DNA of 64,000 bases from the NCBI GenBank assembly GCA_012728315.1, contig JAAYFI010000007.1, positions 17,120-81,119 on the forward strand, written 5' to 3'. The position numbers were made by a program, and so were the translations under genes. Under the pieces are notes generated by a model. That model worked only from the letters and a program-made list of their open reading frames with translations. It did no database searches and had not been told where the DNA came from. Within the stretch, counting starts at the first letter, position 1; each line of letters begins with the position of its first letter. This document shows positions 43,849-53,004 of the stretch, piece by piece. The DNA is from Gammaproteobacteria bacterium (GTDB lineage Bacteria; Pseudomonadota; Gammaproteobacteria; Pseudomonadales; Pseudomonadaceae).

Positions 43849-43972
43849 TGCATTTTGTTGCTGACTATAGATTGTTTGCTAGCCTAGCAAGCGATTTTTT
43901 AAATATTTAAAAAGTGCCTCTTGGGCGTGGTTATTTTCTTTTTATCACACTAGAATGCGCGCCCAATGCATA

Positions 43973-44038
43973 ACCAGCAAGTCTTCGCGGGCAGCGTTAA
44001 TTACCCGCACAAGGGTATTGCCATTCAGCCTTGCTGGT
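43973..44038 (+). ncRNA. Structured leader upstream of sutA
   Basis: An outer stem ACCAGCAAG (43973-43981) / CTTGCTGGT (44030-44038) encloses an inner stem GCGGG (43987-43991) / CCCGC (44004-44008). It lies 85-150 bp before the sutA ATG. It does not match a riboswitch class I know; it may be a 5' UTR structure or, less likely, a protein-binding site. Confidence 0.35.
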
Positions 44039-44123
44039 CATTATGCTAACCCCAATTTAGGCACTAAGCGCGCTTGGTGCTCGAGCTAAAACTATCTTGC
44101 TGAAGGCAGGCTTGAGGTTGACT

Positions 44124-44441
44124 ATGTTTGATGACGAATTAGAAACAGAAGAATTAGATGCCAGCGACGATGTGGATGTTGATACCGATGATATCAGTCT
44201 AGATGACGTTGATGATGTCGAGGATGTGGATGACGATGGTCTTGCGGATGAGAGCCTAGATGATGGCTCTGATGCTGTTGTAGTGCCGTCGCGCGCGAAG
44301 AGCAAAGCCATCACTAGCGTAGAAGACTTACCATCGTTGGAGGCTAAGCAAAAAGAACGTGATGCTTTAGCCAAAGCGATGGAAGAGTTCTTGGCGCGCG
44401 GGGGTAAAGTGCAAGAGATCGATAATAAAATCGACGTCTAA
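44124..44441 (+). CDS. sutA: RNA-polymerase-associated regulator SutA
   Basis: Small acidic protein that binds RNA polymerase and promotes transcription from housekeeping promoters during slow growth in Pseudomonas. The 105 residues split into an Asp/Glu-rich disordered N-terminal half (about 1-55, more than half acidic), a short basic patch (RAKSKA) and the conserved helix ITSVEDLPSLEAKQKERDALAKAMEEFLARGGKVQEI. The ATG at 44124 is preferred to an in-frame start 27 bp upstream. The C-terminal tail is shorter than I recall for P. aeruginosa SutA. Confidence 0.85.
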   Translation: MFDDELETEELDASDDVDVDTDDISLDDVDDVEDVDDDGLADESLDDGSDAVVVPSRAKSKAITSVEDLPSLEAKQKERDALAKAMEEFLARGGKVQEIDNKIDV

Positions 44442-44459
44442 GTTGAAACCCTGCTGATG

Positions 44460-44520
44460 CAGAGCCGGCAATGCCATGACTGCTGAAAGGCAGTTGAGTT
44501 ATTGCGGGCTCTGTGTTTTT
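44460..44520 (+). terminator. Terminator after sutA
   Basis: CAGAGCCGGCAAT and ATTGCGGGCTCTG pair over 13 bp with one mismatch, enclosing a second small stem (CTGC/GCAG), then TGTTTTT. It lies in the convergent gap between sutA and the thioesterase gene. Confidence 0.75.
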
Positions 44521-44524
44521 GACA

Positions 44525-45001
44525 TTATTCTTTTAGCGCTTTATAGCGTTCGGCCAGTTCGTGGCGGATAGCGCGGCGCTCTTGAGCATTAGCAAAGCGT
44601 CGGATTTCGTCTTCAGTGCGAGGTTCAAGCTTAGGCACTTCAACCGTTTGACCATTCTCATCAATAGCAACCATGGTAAAAAAGCAGCTGTTGGTGTGTC
44701 TGACCAGTTTTTCACGAATATTTTCCGTGATCACCTTAATCCCAACTTCGAGTGAAGTGCGACCTGTGTAATTGACCGAGGCGAGGAAAGTAACCAGTTC
44801 GCCAACATGTACAGGCTGGCGAAAAGTGACTTGGTCCACCGATAATGTAACAACGTAGCAGCCGGCATAACGGCTGGCGCAGGCATAGGCGACTTCATCC
44901 ATATATTTTAGTAAGGTGCCGCCATGCACGTTGCCCGAGAAGTTGGCTTTGTCGGGGGTCATTAAAACGGTCATGGTGAGTGTAGAAGATCCAGGTTGCA
45001 T
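44525..45001 (-). CDS. Acyl-CoA thioesterase, YciA/BFIT hotdog family
   Basis: Cytoplasmic hotdog-fold thioesterase hydrolysing acyl-CoA. In 158 residues: TPDKANFSGNVHGGTLLKYMDEVAYACASRYAG holds the hotdog helix and the catalytic Asp/Glu region; VTLSVDQVTFRQPVHVGELVTF and RTSLEVGIKVITENI follow. Broad specificity is usual for this group; the substrate cannot be read. Confidence 0.88.
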   Translation of the reverse strand: MQPGSSTLTMTVLMTPDKANFSGNVHGGTLLKYMDEVAYACASRYAGCYVVTLSVDQVTFRQPVHVGELVTFLASVNYTGRTSLEVGIKVITENIREKLVRHTNSCFFTMVAIDENGQTVEVPKLEPRTEDEIRRFANAQERRAIRHELAERYKALKE

Positions 45002-45076
45002 AGCGTTCTCTTATTAGTTGATGCATCTAGCGTGTGCATTTTTAGAAAACGCAATGATACCTTATTGTGCAGTGGG

Positions 45077-45484
45077 TTAGCTTTCGAGCCAGACATCCCG
45101 TGCCCAATGCCACACACTTTCCCAGGTTTCCTCTAACAATTCTTGAGCATCTGCATCCCAAGCATACACCTCGCCCTCTTCGTCTACGGCGTAGTACAAC
45201 GGCTCGTCACAGCATAGAGGCACTAAATAACGTGGCAGACCAATATCCCAAGCGCGTGCGGCCACATCAGGTAGAAACGTATGAGAGTTGGGGTCGCTGG
45301 CGGTAACGGGTTCTAGGTGACCATAAACGACGTCGCTTACAGTGAGCAGAAACTCGCGTAAAGCATAAGGTAAATGAATTAAAATTTGTTCTTGGATTTC
45401 GACTAGGGTTTCTTCATCGGGTAATTCGAGCGCCACAGGAACCGGCTCATTGCGCTCTCGCAGTTCTTCAATAACTTCTTCCAC
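45077..45484 (-). CDS. SMI1/KNR4 family protein
   Basis: A 135-residue acidic protein with the SUKH/SMI1-KNR4 pattern: LPYALREFLLTVSDVVYGHLEPV near the start and PLCCDEPLYYAVDEEGEVYAWDA in the middle, ending in a Trp-rich helix. Some SUKH proteins are toxin immunity factors, but no toxin gene is near and this single-copy, housekeeping-like setting suggests another role. Function unknown. Confidence 0.72.
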   Translation of the reverse strand: MEEVIEELRERNEPVPVALELPDEETLVEIQEQILIHLPYALREFLLTVSDVVYGHLEPVTASDPNSHTFLPDVAARAWDIGLPRYLVPLCCDEPLYYAVDEEGEVYAWDADAQELLEETWESVWHWARDVWLES

Positions 45485-45557
45485 GGTTGTTTGGCTCTAT
45501 AAAGGACTCAATCAGATGCAGCAGCTGTTGCCGCCGCTGCATCGTTGGATGTGGCAA

Positions 45558-46400
45558 TTAAGCGTTTTGGCGAATACCTGCAATGAGCCAAGGTTGGTTG
45601 TCACCATGTTGACGCTCCATGCGCCAGCTTTCACTGAAGGCTTCACCTTGGTCAAAGCGTGAGGTTTTAGCAATGCCATGGAAGGTCAGGGTGGCAACAG
45701 TCATATCAGCTTCTTCATCAATGCCGTCGAGCTGTACGCTCAGGTCATCAATATAGGTGGACTGCATAGCGTCACCTAAGCTGCTGCGCTCATTGCTTAA
45801 GAATGTCAGCATTTCAGGGGTTACAAACTCAGCAATGTGTTCCATTTCATTGGCATCCCAGTGTTGCTGCAATGCATTGAAATGGCTTTCAGCCGCTTGT
45901 AAAAAGTTGCTTTCATTAAACCACGCTGGTGCGTTGATGACAGGCTTTGCTGCGGCTGCTGTGGCGCTGCCAGCAAAGATATTCTGGTTTGGGTTATAGG
46001 CTTCGCGCTGCATTGCAGGTGCCCCTGCTGTGGCCGCTTGCGGCATTGACCGACGGCGACTGGCAATGAGTTTAAAGATAACAAAGGCAATGAGGCCGAA
46101 AATCAGGATATCCATGATTTGTAAGCCTTCAAAAGCTCCGCCCATAAACATTGAGGCCAGCAGGCCGCCTGCCGCCATGCCCATCAGCATGCCGCCAATA
46201 CCACCTAGAGCGGGTTTCGCACCGGCTGCGGGTGCTTGCTTATTCGGTTGTGCTGCGGGTTTTTGTTGCTGCTGTTGTGTCTGGCGGTGTTTCATGCCGC
46301 CACCAAAGGATTTACCGCCGCCAAAACGACGCGCGTCCGCATCGAGGCTGAAGGTTAAGCCTAAGCACAAAGCTAAAGCGAGAGTCAGGAAACGTTGCAT
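45558..46400 (-). CDS. Tim44-like domain membrane protein
   Basis: A 280-residue protein. Signal/anchor at about 1-20 (RFLTLALALCLGLTFSLDADA), a low-complexity Gln/Lys/Ala/Pro segment (about 24-62), one or two hydrophobic Gly/Met/Ala-rich helices (about 63-110), then a Tim44-like domain (about 140-278) with FLQAAESHFNALQQHWDANEMEHIAEFVTPEML and MTVATLTFHGIAKTSRF. Tim44-like bacterial proteins have no firmly established role. The ATG at 46400 is preferred because it begins directly at the signal sequence. Confidence 0.83.
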   Translation of the reverse strand: MQRFLTLALALCLGLTFSLDADARRFGGGKSFGGGMKHRQTQQQQQKPAAQPNKQAPAAGAKPALGGIGGMLMGMAAGGLLASMFMGGAFEGLQIMDILIFGLIAFVIFKLIASRRRSMPQAATAGAPAMQREAYNPNQNIFAGSATAAAAKPVINAPAWFNESNFLQAAESHFNALQQHWDANEMEHIAEFVTPEMLTFLSNERSSLGDAMQSTYIDDLSVQLDGIDEEADMTVATLTFHGIAKTSRFDQGEAFSESWRMERQHGDNQPWLIAGIRQNA

Positions 46401-46513
46401 AAAAAATCTCTTGTAGTATTGGTTGATCGACTCAGTCAGCGCTACAGCACAGTGCAGGCGCTGATGTGAGGGCAATGCATGGAGTTCAGCCGGCTTAATG
46501 CAAGCTGTAATGT

Positions 46514-47614
46514 TTAGTCTCGCCAGTTATACAGCTCTTTTTCTGATATTTCATGCATTTGGCTGATTTGTTTTTGAAAGGCTTGCATTGAGCTCCAGAT
46601 GCGTTGATTCAGCTCGCTGGTATTGGCTAAATCATTCAATACCTGCGCTGATTCAGTTTGCATCGCTTGGAGTACTTCATCAGGGAAGCGGCGCAGTTGC
46701 ACATCAGCGTCTTTGAGTTCAGCCAGTGCACGTGCATTGTTCCAGGTGAAGTCATTGAGCATATCAGCGTTACCGGCACGAATGGCTTCGGTCACAATGG
46801 CTTGCAGGTCCGCAGGTAAGCTGTTCCACGCGTCCTGATTGATAATCAACTCGAGCACAGCCTGTGGCTCTTGCCAGCCTGGATAGTAGTAATATGTCGC
46901 CGCTTTATGCAGGCCAAAGGCTAAGTCGTTATAAGGACTGACCCAATCTGAGGCGTCAATGGCGTTGGTTTGCAGAGCCGTAAATACTTCGCTGCCTGGT
47001 AGGTTCACCGTGGTCGCACCTAAGCGGCTTAAGACTTCTCCACCTAAGCCGGGCATGCGAATTTTCAAGCCTTTAAGATCATCTAAGCTATTAATTTCTT
47101 TATTAAACCAGCCGCCCATTTGCATGCCAGAGTTGCCGATTGCAAAGGGCTTGACCCCAAAAGGCGCATAGGCTTCTTCCCAGAGTTTCAGGCCGTCGCC
47201 TTTATGCAGCCAGGCATTCATTTCAATGGCTGATAAACCAAAAGGAACTGAGGTGAAAAATTGTGCAGTATCGGTTTTGCCTTTCCAATAATAAGCTGCG
47301 CCATGCCCCATTTGCGCTGTGCCGCGAGATACAGCATCAAAAACCTCCAAGGGCGGGACGAGCTCGCCACCGGCATAGACTTTAATGGCTAAACGGCCAT
47401 TGCTCATGCTGTTAATACGTTCGGCTAAACGTTCAGCCGAGGTGCCAAGCCCTGGGTAGTTCTTCGGCCATGCGGTGACCATTTTCCAGTGAAAAGTCTT
47501 AGGTTGCAGGCTTGCAGTGCTATCTGCACTGCTTGAGGATTCTTGACTGCAGCCTAGTAATGTAAAACACGCCATAATCAGCGCGGCAAAAGTAAGACTG
47601 TGGCGATGTTTCAT
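46514..47614 (-). CDS. TRAP transporter substrate-binding lipoprotein (DctP/TakP-like)
   Basis: Extracytoplasmic solute receptor of a TRAP transporter. The 366 residues have a lipoprotein signal (FTLLGC, Cys22), then FHWKMVTAWPKNYPGLGTSAERLAERINSM, GAQMGHG-type substrate region, LKIRMPGLGGEVLSRLGATTVNLPGSEVFTALQTNAIDAS with the conserved carboxylate-binding arginine (KIRMPG), and FTWNNARALAELK. It belongs to the 2-oxoacid/mannitol-chloroaromatic TRAP subgroup. No permease gene is adjacent; the DctQ/DctM pair at 13.3-15.2 kb is a possible partner. Confidence 0.9.
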   Translation of the reverse strand: MKHRHSLTFAALIMACFTLLGCSQESSSSADSTASLQPKTFHWKMVTAWPKNYPGLGTSAERLAERINSMSNGRLAIKVYAGGELVPPLEVFDAVSRGTAQMGHGAAYYWKGKTDTAQFFTSVPFGLSAIEMNAWLHKGDGLKLWEEAYAPFGVKPFAIGNSGMQMGGWFNKEINSLDDLKGLKIRMPGLGGEVLSRLGATTVNLPGSEVFTALQTNAIDASDWVSPYNDLAFGLHKAATYYYYPGWQEPQAVLELIINQDAWNSLPADLQAIVTEAIRAGNADMLNDFTWNNARALAELKDADVQLRRFPDEVLQAMQTESAQVLNDLANTSELNQRIWSSMQAFQKQISQMHEISEKELYNWRD

Positions 47615-47653
47615 ATGAGTCCTTGTTGAGCAAAATTAAAAAGCCAGCGTCTG

Positions 47654-49846
47654 TTATAGTGGCTCAAGTTTAGCGTAGGCGACCATTAGCCATTTGATAC
47701 CGTCATTGGCAAAGTTGACTTGCACCCGGGCTTGCGCGCCTGATCCTTCGAAGTTCAAAATTACCCCTTCACCAAACACAGCATGTTTAACCAGTTGGCC
47801 CAGCTTAAACTCTGTTTCGGGGATGTCTGTGCCACTCAGTATATTGCTGGATTGTACTTGATGATGGCTTTGGTACGGGCGGCTGACGCTATTGTTCATA
47901 CGCACTTCTTGCAGCAGGTCAGCAGGAATTTCACGTACAAAGCGTGATACTTTGTTGTACGTTTCAGTGCCATAGAGGCGGCGAGTTTCTGCGCAGGTGA
48001 GATACAGTTGGCGCATGGCGCGAGTAATACCTACGTAGGCTAAGCGCCGCTCCTCTTCTAGGCGGCCCGGCTCTTCTAAGCTCATTTTATGAGGGAACAG
48101 GCCTTCCTCCATGCCAGCAATAAAGACGATTGGAAACTCCAAACCTTTGGCGCTGTGCAGGGTCATTAACTGTACGGCTTCAGTAAACTCATCGGCTTGA
48201 GTATCACCCGCTTCTAGCACTGCGTGGTCTAAAAAAGCGACCAGTGGCGTCATCTCGGCATCGAGTTCGTCATCCTTGCTAAAAGTGCGGGCAGCACTGA
48301 CCAGCTCTTCTAAGTTTTCCACCCGTGCTTGACCTTTTTCACCTTTTTCTTCTTTGTGGTAGGTGAGTAAGCCAGAGCTTTCAATCACGATTTGCGCCAT
48401 GCTGTGCAGCTCGCAATCTAAGGTGCGCGTCTCGAGCTCTTCAATTAAATCAATAAAGCCTTGCAGTGCATTACTGGCTCGACCACTTAAGGCTTTTTGC
48501 TCAATCAGTAGATGCATCGCGGCCCACAGTGAGACATCATGCTCGCGTGCTGCTTGGCGTACGCTTTCAATGGTTTTTTCGCCTACACCGCGAGTGGGCA
48601 CGTTAATAATGCGTTCAATGGCACCGTCATCATGGCGAGAACGCAGCAGTCGTAGATAAGCTAAAGCGTTTTTAATTTCGAGGCGCTCAAAGAAGCGCTG
48701 GCCACCATAAATGCGATATGGGATGGCTGCGCGTAACAAGGCTTCTTCTAGTACGCGAGATTGAGCATTGGAACGGTACAAAATAGCAATTTCGCTGCGT
48801 GTTACATCCCCTTTGCGTAGCGCTTGCTCGATGCATTCTACGATATAGCGTGCTTCATCGTGCTCATTGTAAGCACTGTATAGGCTGATGGGTTCACCCT
48901 CGTCGCCATCGGTCCAGAGCTCTTTGCCAAGACGTCCCTGGTTGTTATCAATTAAAGCGTTAGCTGCTTTTAATATGGTGGCAGTAGAGCGGTAGTTTTG
49001 CTCAAGCCGAATACTTTGTGTATTTGCAAAGTCACTGGAAAATTGTTGAATGTTTTCAATCTTTGCACCACGCCAACCATAAATGGATTGGTCATCGTCT
49101 CCGACCACCATAAGGCTTTTGCCGCCTTTGGCGAGCAAGCGTAGCCAAGCGTACTGTACGGCGTTGGTGTCTTGAAACTCATCAACTAGCACATGTTGAA
49201 AACGCTGTTGATAGTGTTGCAGCAAGCTGGGGTTGTCGCGCCATAAGTCTAATGCGCGCAGTAATAGTTCAGCAAAATCAATTGCGCCGGCGCGGGTACA
49301 GGCTTCTTCGTAGGCTGTATAAATTTGTAGCATAGTGGCTAAAAATAAATCGCCACCGGCTTGAATGTGCTGTGGGCGTAGCCCTTCATCTTTTTGGCCA
49401 TTAATAAACCACTGTGCTTGGCGTACAGGCCAGCGTTTTTCATCGAGCCCAAGGTCACGCATGACACGTTTCAGCAAACGTTGCTGGTCATCGCTGTCTA
49501 AGATACTAAAGCCTTCAGCTAGGCCCGCTTCTTGCCAGTGTGCACGCAGTAAGCGGTGCGCAAGGCCGTGGAAAGTACCTACCCACATCCCCACAGGATT
49601 ATGTCCCAGCAGCTCTTCAATGCGCAGGCGCATTTCTGCCGCAGCTTTATTGGTAAAGGTGACCGATAAAATGCTATGGGGGGAGACGCCCTCAACTTGA
49701 ATAAGCCAAGCAATGCGGTGTACCAAAACCCGAGTTTTGCCTGAGCCTGCGCCGGCTAAAACCCGTTGCTGACCAAGAGGTGCCGCTACAGCTTCACGCT
49801 GAGCTTCGTTGAGGGTGTTTAATAAGTGTGAGATATCATCATGCAT
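47654..49846 (-). CDS. uvrD: DNA helicase II UvrD
   Basis: Superfamily 1 3'-5' helicase of nucleotide-excision and mismatch repair. The 730 residues include Walker A AGAGSGKT (31-38), motif Ia VTFTNKAAAEMR, motif II VDEFQDTNAVQY, motif III VVGDDDQSIYGWRGA, motif IV LEQNYRSTATIL, motif V LMTLHSAKGLEFPIVFIAGMEEGLFP and motif VI VGITRAM. The C-terminus ends in a UvrD-type tudor-like segment (LGQLVKHAVFGEGVILNFEG). Rep and PcrA are alternatives, but the tail and length favour UvrD. Confidence 0.95.
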   Translation of the reverse strand: MHDDISHLLNTLNEAQREAVAAPLGQQRVLAGAGSGKTRVLVHRIAWLIQVEGVSPHSILSVTFTNKAAAEMRLRIEELLGHNPVGMWVGTFHGLAHRLLRAHWQEAGLAEGFSILDSDDQQRLLKRVMRDLGLDEKRWPVRQAQWFINGQKDEGLRPQHIQAGGDLFLATMLQIYTAYEEACTRAGAIDFAELLLRALDLWRDNPSLLQHYQQRFQHVLVDEFQDTNAVQYAWLRLLAKGGKSLMVVGDDDQSIYGWRGAKIENIQQFSSDFANTQSIRLEQNYRSTATILKAANALIDNNQGRLGKELWTDGDEGEPISLYSAYNEHDEARYIVECIEQALRKGDVTRSEIAILYRSNAQSRVLEEALLRAAIPYRIYGGQRFFERLEIKNALAYLRLLRSRHDDGAIERIINVPTRGVGEKTIESVRQAAREHDVSLWAAMHLLIEQKALSGRASNALQGFIDLIEELETRTLDCELHSMAQIVIESSGLLTYHKEEKGEKGQARVENLEELVSAARTFSKDDELDAEMTPLVAFLDHAVLEAGDTQADEFTEAVQLMTLHSAKGLEFPIVFIAGMEEGLFPHKMSLEEPGRLEEERRLAYVGITRAMRQLYLTCAETRRLYGTETYNKVSRFVREIPADLLQEVRMNNSVSRPYQSHHQVQSSNILSGTDIPETEFKLGQLVKHAVFGEGVILNFEGSGAQARVQVNFANDGIKWLMVAYAKLEPL

Positions 49847-50110
49847 TGCAACATTCTAGTGGGCGCGCTCAGTAAGGGCAAACACAATACGAGCTTTCAA
49901 AGCCTCTATATTGATACAGGTGACTAAAGTATGCCGGGTTGCCTGTGGTATTTTTGCCGGCTGGGCTTGTTAACAGTAGCGCAATGCGATTAATGTTACC
50001 TGCCTTAACAGATCGCCTTATTGTTATTTGCTAGTGTGCTTGTGGGGTAGTGCGCTCAATACGCTATAAGGACAGTCAAAGTGTTGTAAAAAAATAAGAA
50101 ATGCATACCC

Positions 50111-52975
50111 ATGAAAACAACTGAAATAGAGTCACAAAGTGCTGTCCAGCGCTTGGCTTTGTGGCATCTAAATACGGATAGTTTAGGTGTTCTTTACCAA
50201 AGCTCGAAAGTCCCTAACATCCTGATGTTGCTGTGTGCTATGGCTTGTGTGTGGCTGCTGCAGGACACCACGCAGATAGCTTGGCTGATGGCTTGGGTTA
50301 TTGCCGTGCTGGGCCTAAGCGTTGTACAGACGATGACGGCTAAAGCTTTTGCGCGAGCCTCTGTTGCTCAAAAAGCATCACCGTTTTGGCAGTATGCGCT
50401 GTTATGCTCTGCTTGTTTCTCGGGCTTCTTATTGGCAGTGATTGCTGTTGTATTTGTTCCTGCTGAAGATTTTAATCAGCAGTTACTGCTCTTAGGGCTG
50501 TTGTCTTTAATTGCGGCCTCGGCTTGCATTGCCTATGCATTGAGCTGTGTTCTCTTTATTGGCTATGTCAGCTTTAGTTTTGTCCCAATCATTTGGCTGT
50601 ATTTAAGCGCAGACTCAGAGCTGCTCAATGGCTTTGGCTTCTTGGTGGTGATGTGTTTAGCTGCGATTACCACAGCCATTATTCAAGTCAATCGACTGCT
50701 GCATCAAGTGCTGCAGCAGCGTGAAAAAAATCAAAAATTAATTCACAGCCTACAATCGGCACAACAGCAAAGTGCGACTTTAAATGCTGAGCTCAGTCAG
50801 GAAGTGTTGAGTAAACATGCTGTTGAGCAACAGCTGTTGGCAGCCACAGCAGAATTGGAGCAGAGCGTGCATGCGCGCACTTGTGAGCTGAATGAGGCTT
50901 TGCAAGCTTTGAGTAAAAGCCAAGAGCGGTTAGAGCTGGCCTTGGATGCCAGCCAGTTGGCATTGTGGGATTGGGATTTAGAAACAGATCAAGTGCATCA
51001 CACTCGAACAAAAAGTATTTTTGGCTTAGAAGATGAGCAAGTTGAAAATATGTTGAGTGATTTGCGGCCTTTGCTGCATCCCGATGACTTGCCTGTGCTG
51101 CGTCGTGCAATGATTGAGCATATGAAGCAGCGCACGGATGGTTATGTGGTTGAGTACCGTGTTAAACATAGCGATGGGCATTGGGTGTGGATTGAAGACC
51201 GTGGCCGAGCTGTGCAGCGCGATGCCAGTGGGCGTGTCTTGCGTATGCTGGGCACTCGGCGTGATATTTCATTGCGCAAACAACATGATGAAGAGTTGCG
51301 CCTGGCCTCGAGCGTGTTTGATGCCGGAACTGAATGCATCGTTATTTTAGACCCTGAGTATAAAGTCCTGACGGTTAACAAAGCCTATACCGCGGTTACT
51401 GGGTTTAAGCGTGAAGATGTGGTGGGCCGCTCTGTTGTGGCGCAAGTGACGCACATTGAAGTACGTCAACAGTATGAGCGAATCCGTGCCGGCATAGAAC
51501 AATATGGTAGCTGGCAGGGTGAATCTCTTGATATGCGTAAAAATGGTGAGATTTATCCGCTCTGGCTACAAATTCATGTGGTACGTGATCACGACAATAA
51601 AATCACCCATATTGTCGGCTTTTTTACCGATTTAACAGCACGTCGCAAAACGGAAGAGCGCTTAAGTTATTTGACCCAGCATGATGAGTTAACAGGGCTT
51701 TCAAACCGCGCACTATTTCATCAGCGTTTGCAGCAAGCAGTAGAATCGAAGCAATATGCAGGCGGTTCCATTGCTTTGCTGCATATAGATTTAGATCGCT
51801 TTAAAGTGTTAAACGACAGTCTGGGTGTGCAGGTCGCTGACCAAGTTTTATGTGTGGTGAGTCAACGGCTGAGTCGGCTCTTACCTGAAGCCGATACTGT
51901 GGCGCGGTTAGGTGGGAATGAGTTTGCTATTGTTCTAGATAATTATGGAACACTGTCAAGCTTGGTGCGTTTAGCCGCATCATTGCTGGCGCATATTCGT
52001 TTGCCGATTGATATCGGAGACGATGAGCTGGTTATCAGTGCGTCTTTGGGGATCAGTATCTTGTCAGATAATGCATGTGACCCCGCCGCCCTGATCAGTC
52101 AAGCCAATATTGCTATGCAGCATGCTAAGTATTTGGGTGGTGATAATTACCAGTTTTATAACGATCAACTGCAAACCAGCAGCTTAGAGCGCTTACAGCT
52201 GGAACAGCATTTGCGTCGTGCGATCGAAGAAGGGCAGTTGCAAGCCTATTATCAGCCTAAACTTACTTTACACGATGGAGTGGTGCGCTCCGCGGAAGCG
52301 TTAGTGCGCTGGAATCATCCACAGCGCGGACTGATCCCGCCTTCAGAGTTTATCCCTTTAGCTGAGGAGACGGGTTTAATTGGCGCTATCACTGAGCTGA
52401 TGCTCCATCAAGCCTGCGAGCAAGCGTTAATCTGGATGCAGCAAGGTATGCCGGTTCGCGTCTCAGTCAACTTATCTGTGAATCATGTTCGTCAAGGTAA
52501 TTTAGAGGCTTTAGTGCAGCGTGTGCTGGAGCAAACAGGTTTGCCCGCCTATTTGCTTGAGCTTGAATTGACCGAAAGCCAGCTGTTAGAAAATGCAGAA
52601 AGCGTTATAGGTGCTTTCCGTAAGTTGCGCAAGTTAGGGGTGCACCTTGCTATTGATGATTTTGGGACAGGCTATTCATCCCTGAGTTACCTGAAACGCT
52701 TTCCAACTAATAGTATAAAAATTGACCAAAGCTTTATTCGAGATGTGACACATAATGATGAAGATGCGGCTATTACTCGCGCTATTATTGCCATGGCACA
52801 TAGCTTGAATTTGCTGGTTGTGGCTGAAGGCGTAGAGACGCAGGCACAGTTGGATTTCTTAAAAGCCAGCCGCTGTGATGAAATTCAAGGCTATCTGATT
52901 AGTCGGCCTGTGCCAGCGCAGCAATTTGCTGAGTTTTTATTAGATCATAAACAAGCGCAGCTGGATCTTAACTAA
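50111..52975 (+). CDS. Membrane PAS-PAS-GGDEF-EAL c-di-GMP protein, likely phosphodiesterase
   Basis: The 954-residue protein has about six transmembrane helices (about 35-200) forming a MASE-like sensor, a coiled coil (about 200-270), two PAS/PAC domains (about 275-400, 405-525), a GGDEF domain (about 530-690) and an EAL domain (about 700-945). The cyclase motif is altered to GGNEF and some contacts are missing, so cyclase activity is doubtful. The EAL domain has RSAEALVRWNHPQRG, VSVNLSVNHV, ELELTESQLLEN, LAIDDFGTGYSSL and KIDQSFIRD, consistent with phosphodiesterase activity. It is a separate unit, converging on trhP. Confidence 0.9.
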   Translation: MKTTEIESQSAVQRLALWHLNTDSLGVLYQSSKVPNILMLLCAMACVWLLQDTTQIAWLMAWVIAVLGLSVVQTMTAKAFARASVAQKASPFWQYALLCSACFSGFLLAVIAVVFVPAEDFNQQLLLLGLLSLIAASACIAYALSCVLFIGYVSFSFVPIIWLYLSADSELLNGFGFLVVMCLAAITTAIIQVNRLLHQVLQQREKNQKLIHSLQSAQQQSATLNAELSQEVLSKHAVEQQLLAATAELEQSVHARTCELNEALQALSKSQERLELALDASQLALWDWDLETDQVHHTRTKSIFGLEDEQVENMLSDLRPLLHPDDLPVLRRAMIEHMKQRTDGYVVEYRVKHSDGHWVWIEDRGRAVQRDASGRVLRMLGTRRDISLRKQHDEELRLASSVFDAGTECIVILDPEYKVLTVNKAYTAVTGFKREDVVGRSVVAQVTHIEVRQQYERIRAGIEQYGSWQGESLDMRKNGEIYPLWLQIHVVRDHDNKITHIVGFFTDLTARRKTEERLSYLTQHDELTGLSNRALFHQRLQQAVESKQYAGGSIALLHIDLDRFKVLNDSLGVQVADQVLCVVSQRLSRLLPEADTVARLGGNEFAIVLDNYGTLSSLVRLAASLLAHIRLPIDIGDDELVISASLGISILSDNACDPAALISQANIAMQHAKYLGGDNYQFYNDQLQTSSLERLQLEQHLRRAIEEGQLQAYYQPKLTLHDGVVRSAEALVRWNHPQRGLIPPSEFIPLAEETGLIGAITELMLHQACEQALIWMQQGMPVRVSVNLSVNHVRQGNLEALVQRVLEQTGLPAYLLELELTESQLLENAESVIGAFRKLRKLGVHLAIDDFGTGYSSLSYLKRFPTNSIKIDQSFIRDVTHNDEDAAITRAIIAMAHSLNLLVVAEGVETQAQLDFLKASRCDEIQGYLISRPVPAQQFAEFLLDHKQAQLDLN

Positions 52976-52993
52976 CGTTTAGTCAGATCCAGC
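52960..52993. terminator. Hairpin in the convergent gap before trhP
   Basis: GCTGGATCT and AGATCCAGC form a 9-bp stem continued inside by ACTAA/TTAGT. It overlaps the stop codon of the c-di-GMP gene and reaches within 12 bp of the trhP stop, so it can act for both transcripts. There is no T-run. Confidence 0.45.
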
Positions 52994-53004
52994 GCTCAAG
53001 TTAC

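Noticed and set aside
44057..44374. Antisense Ser-rich frame opposite sutA
   Set aside because: Serine runs are the reverse-strand reading of Asp/Glu codons in the acidic tail of SutA.
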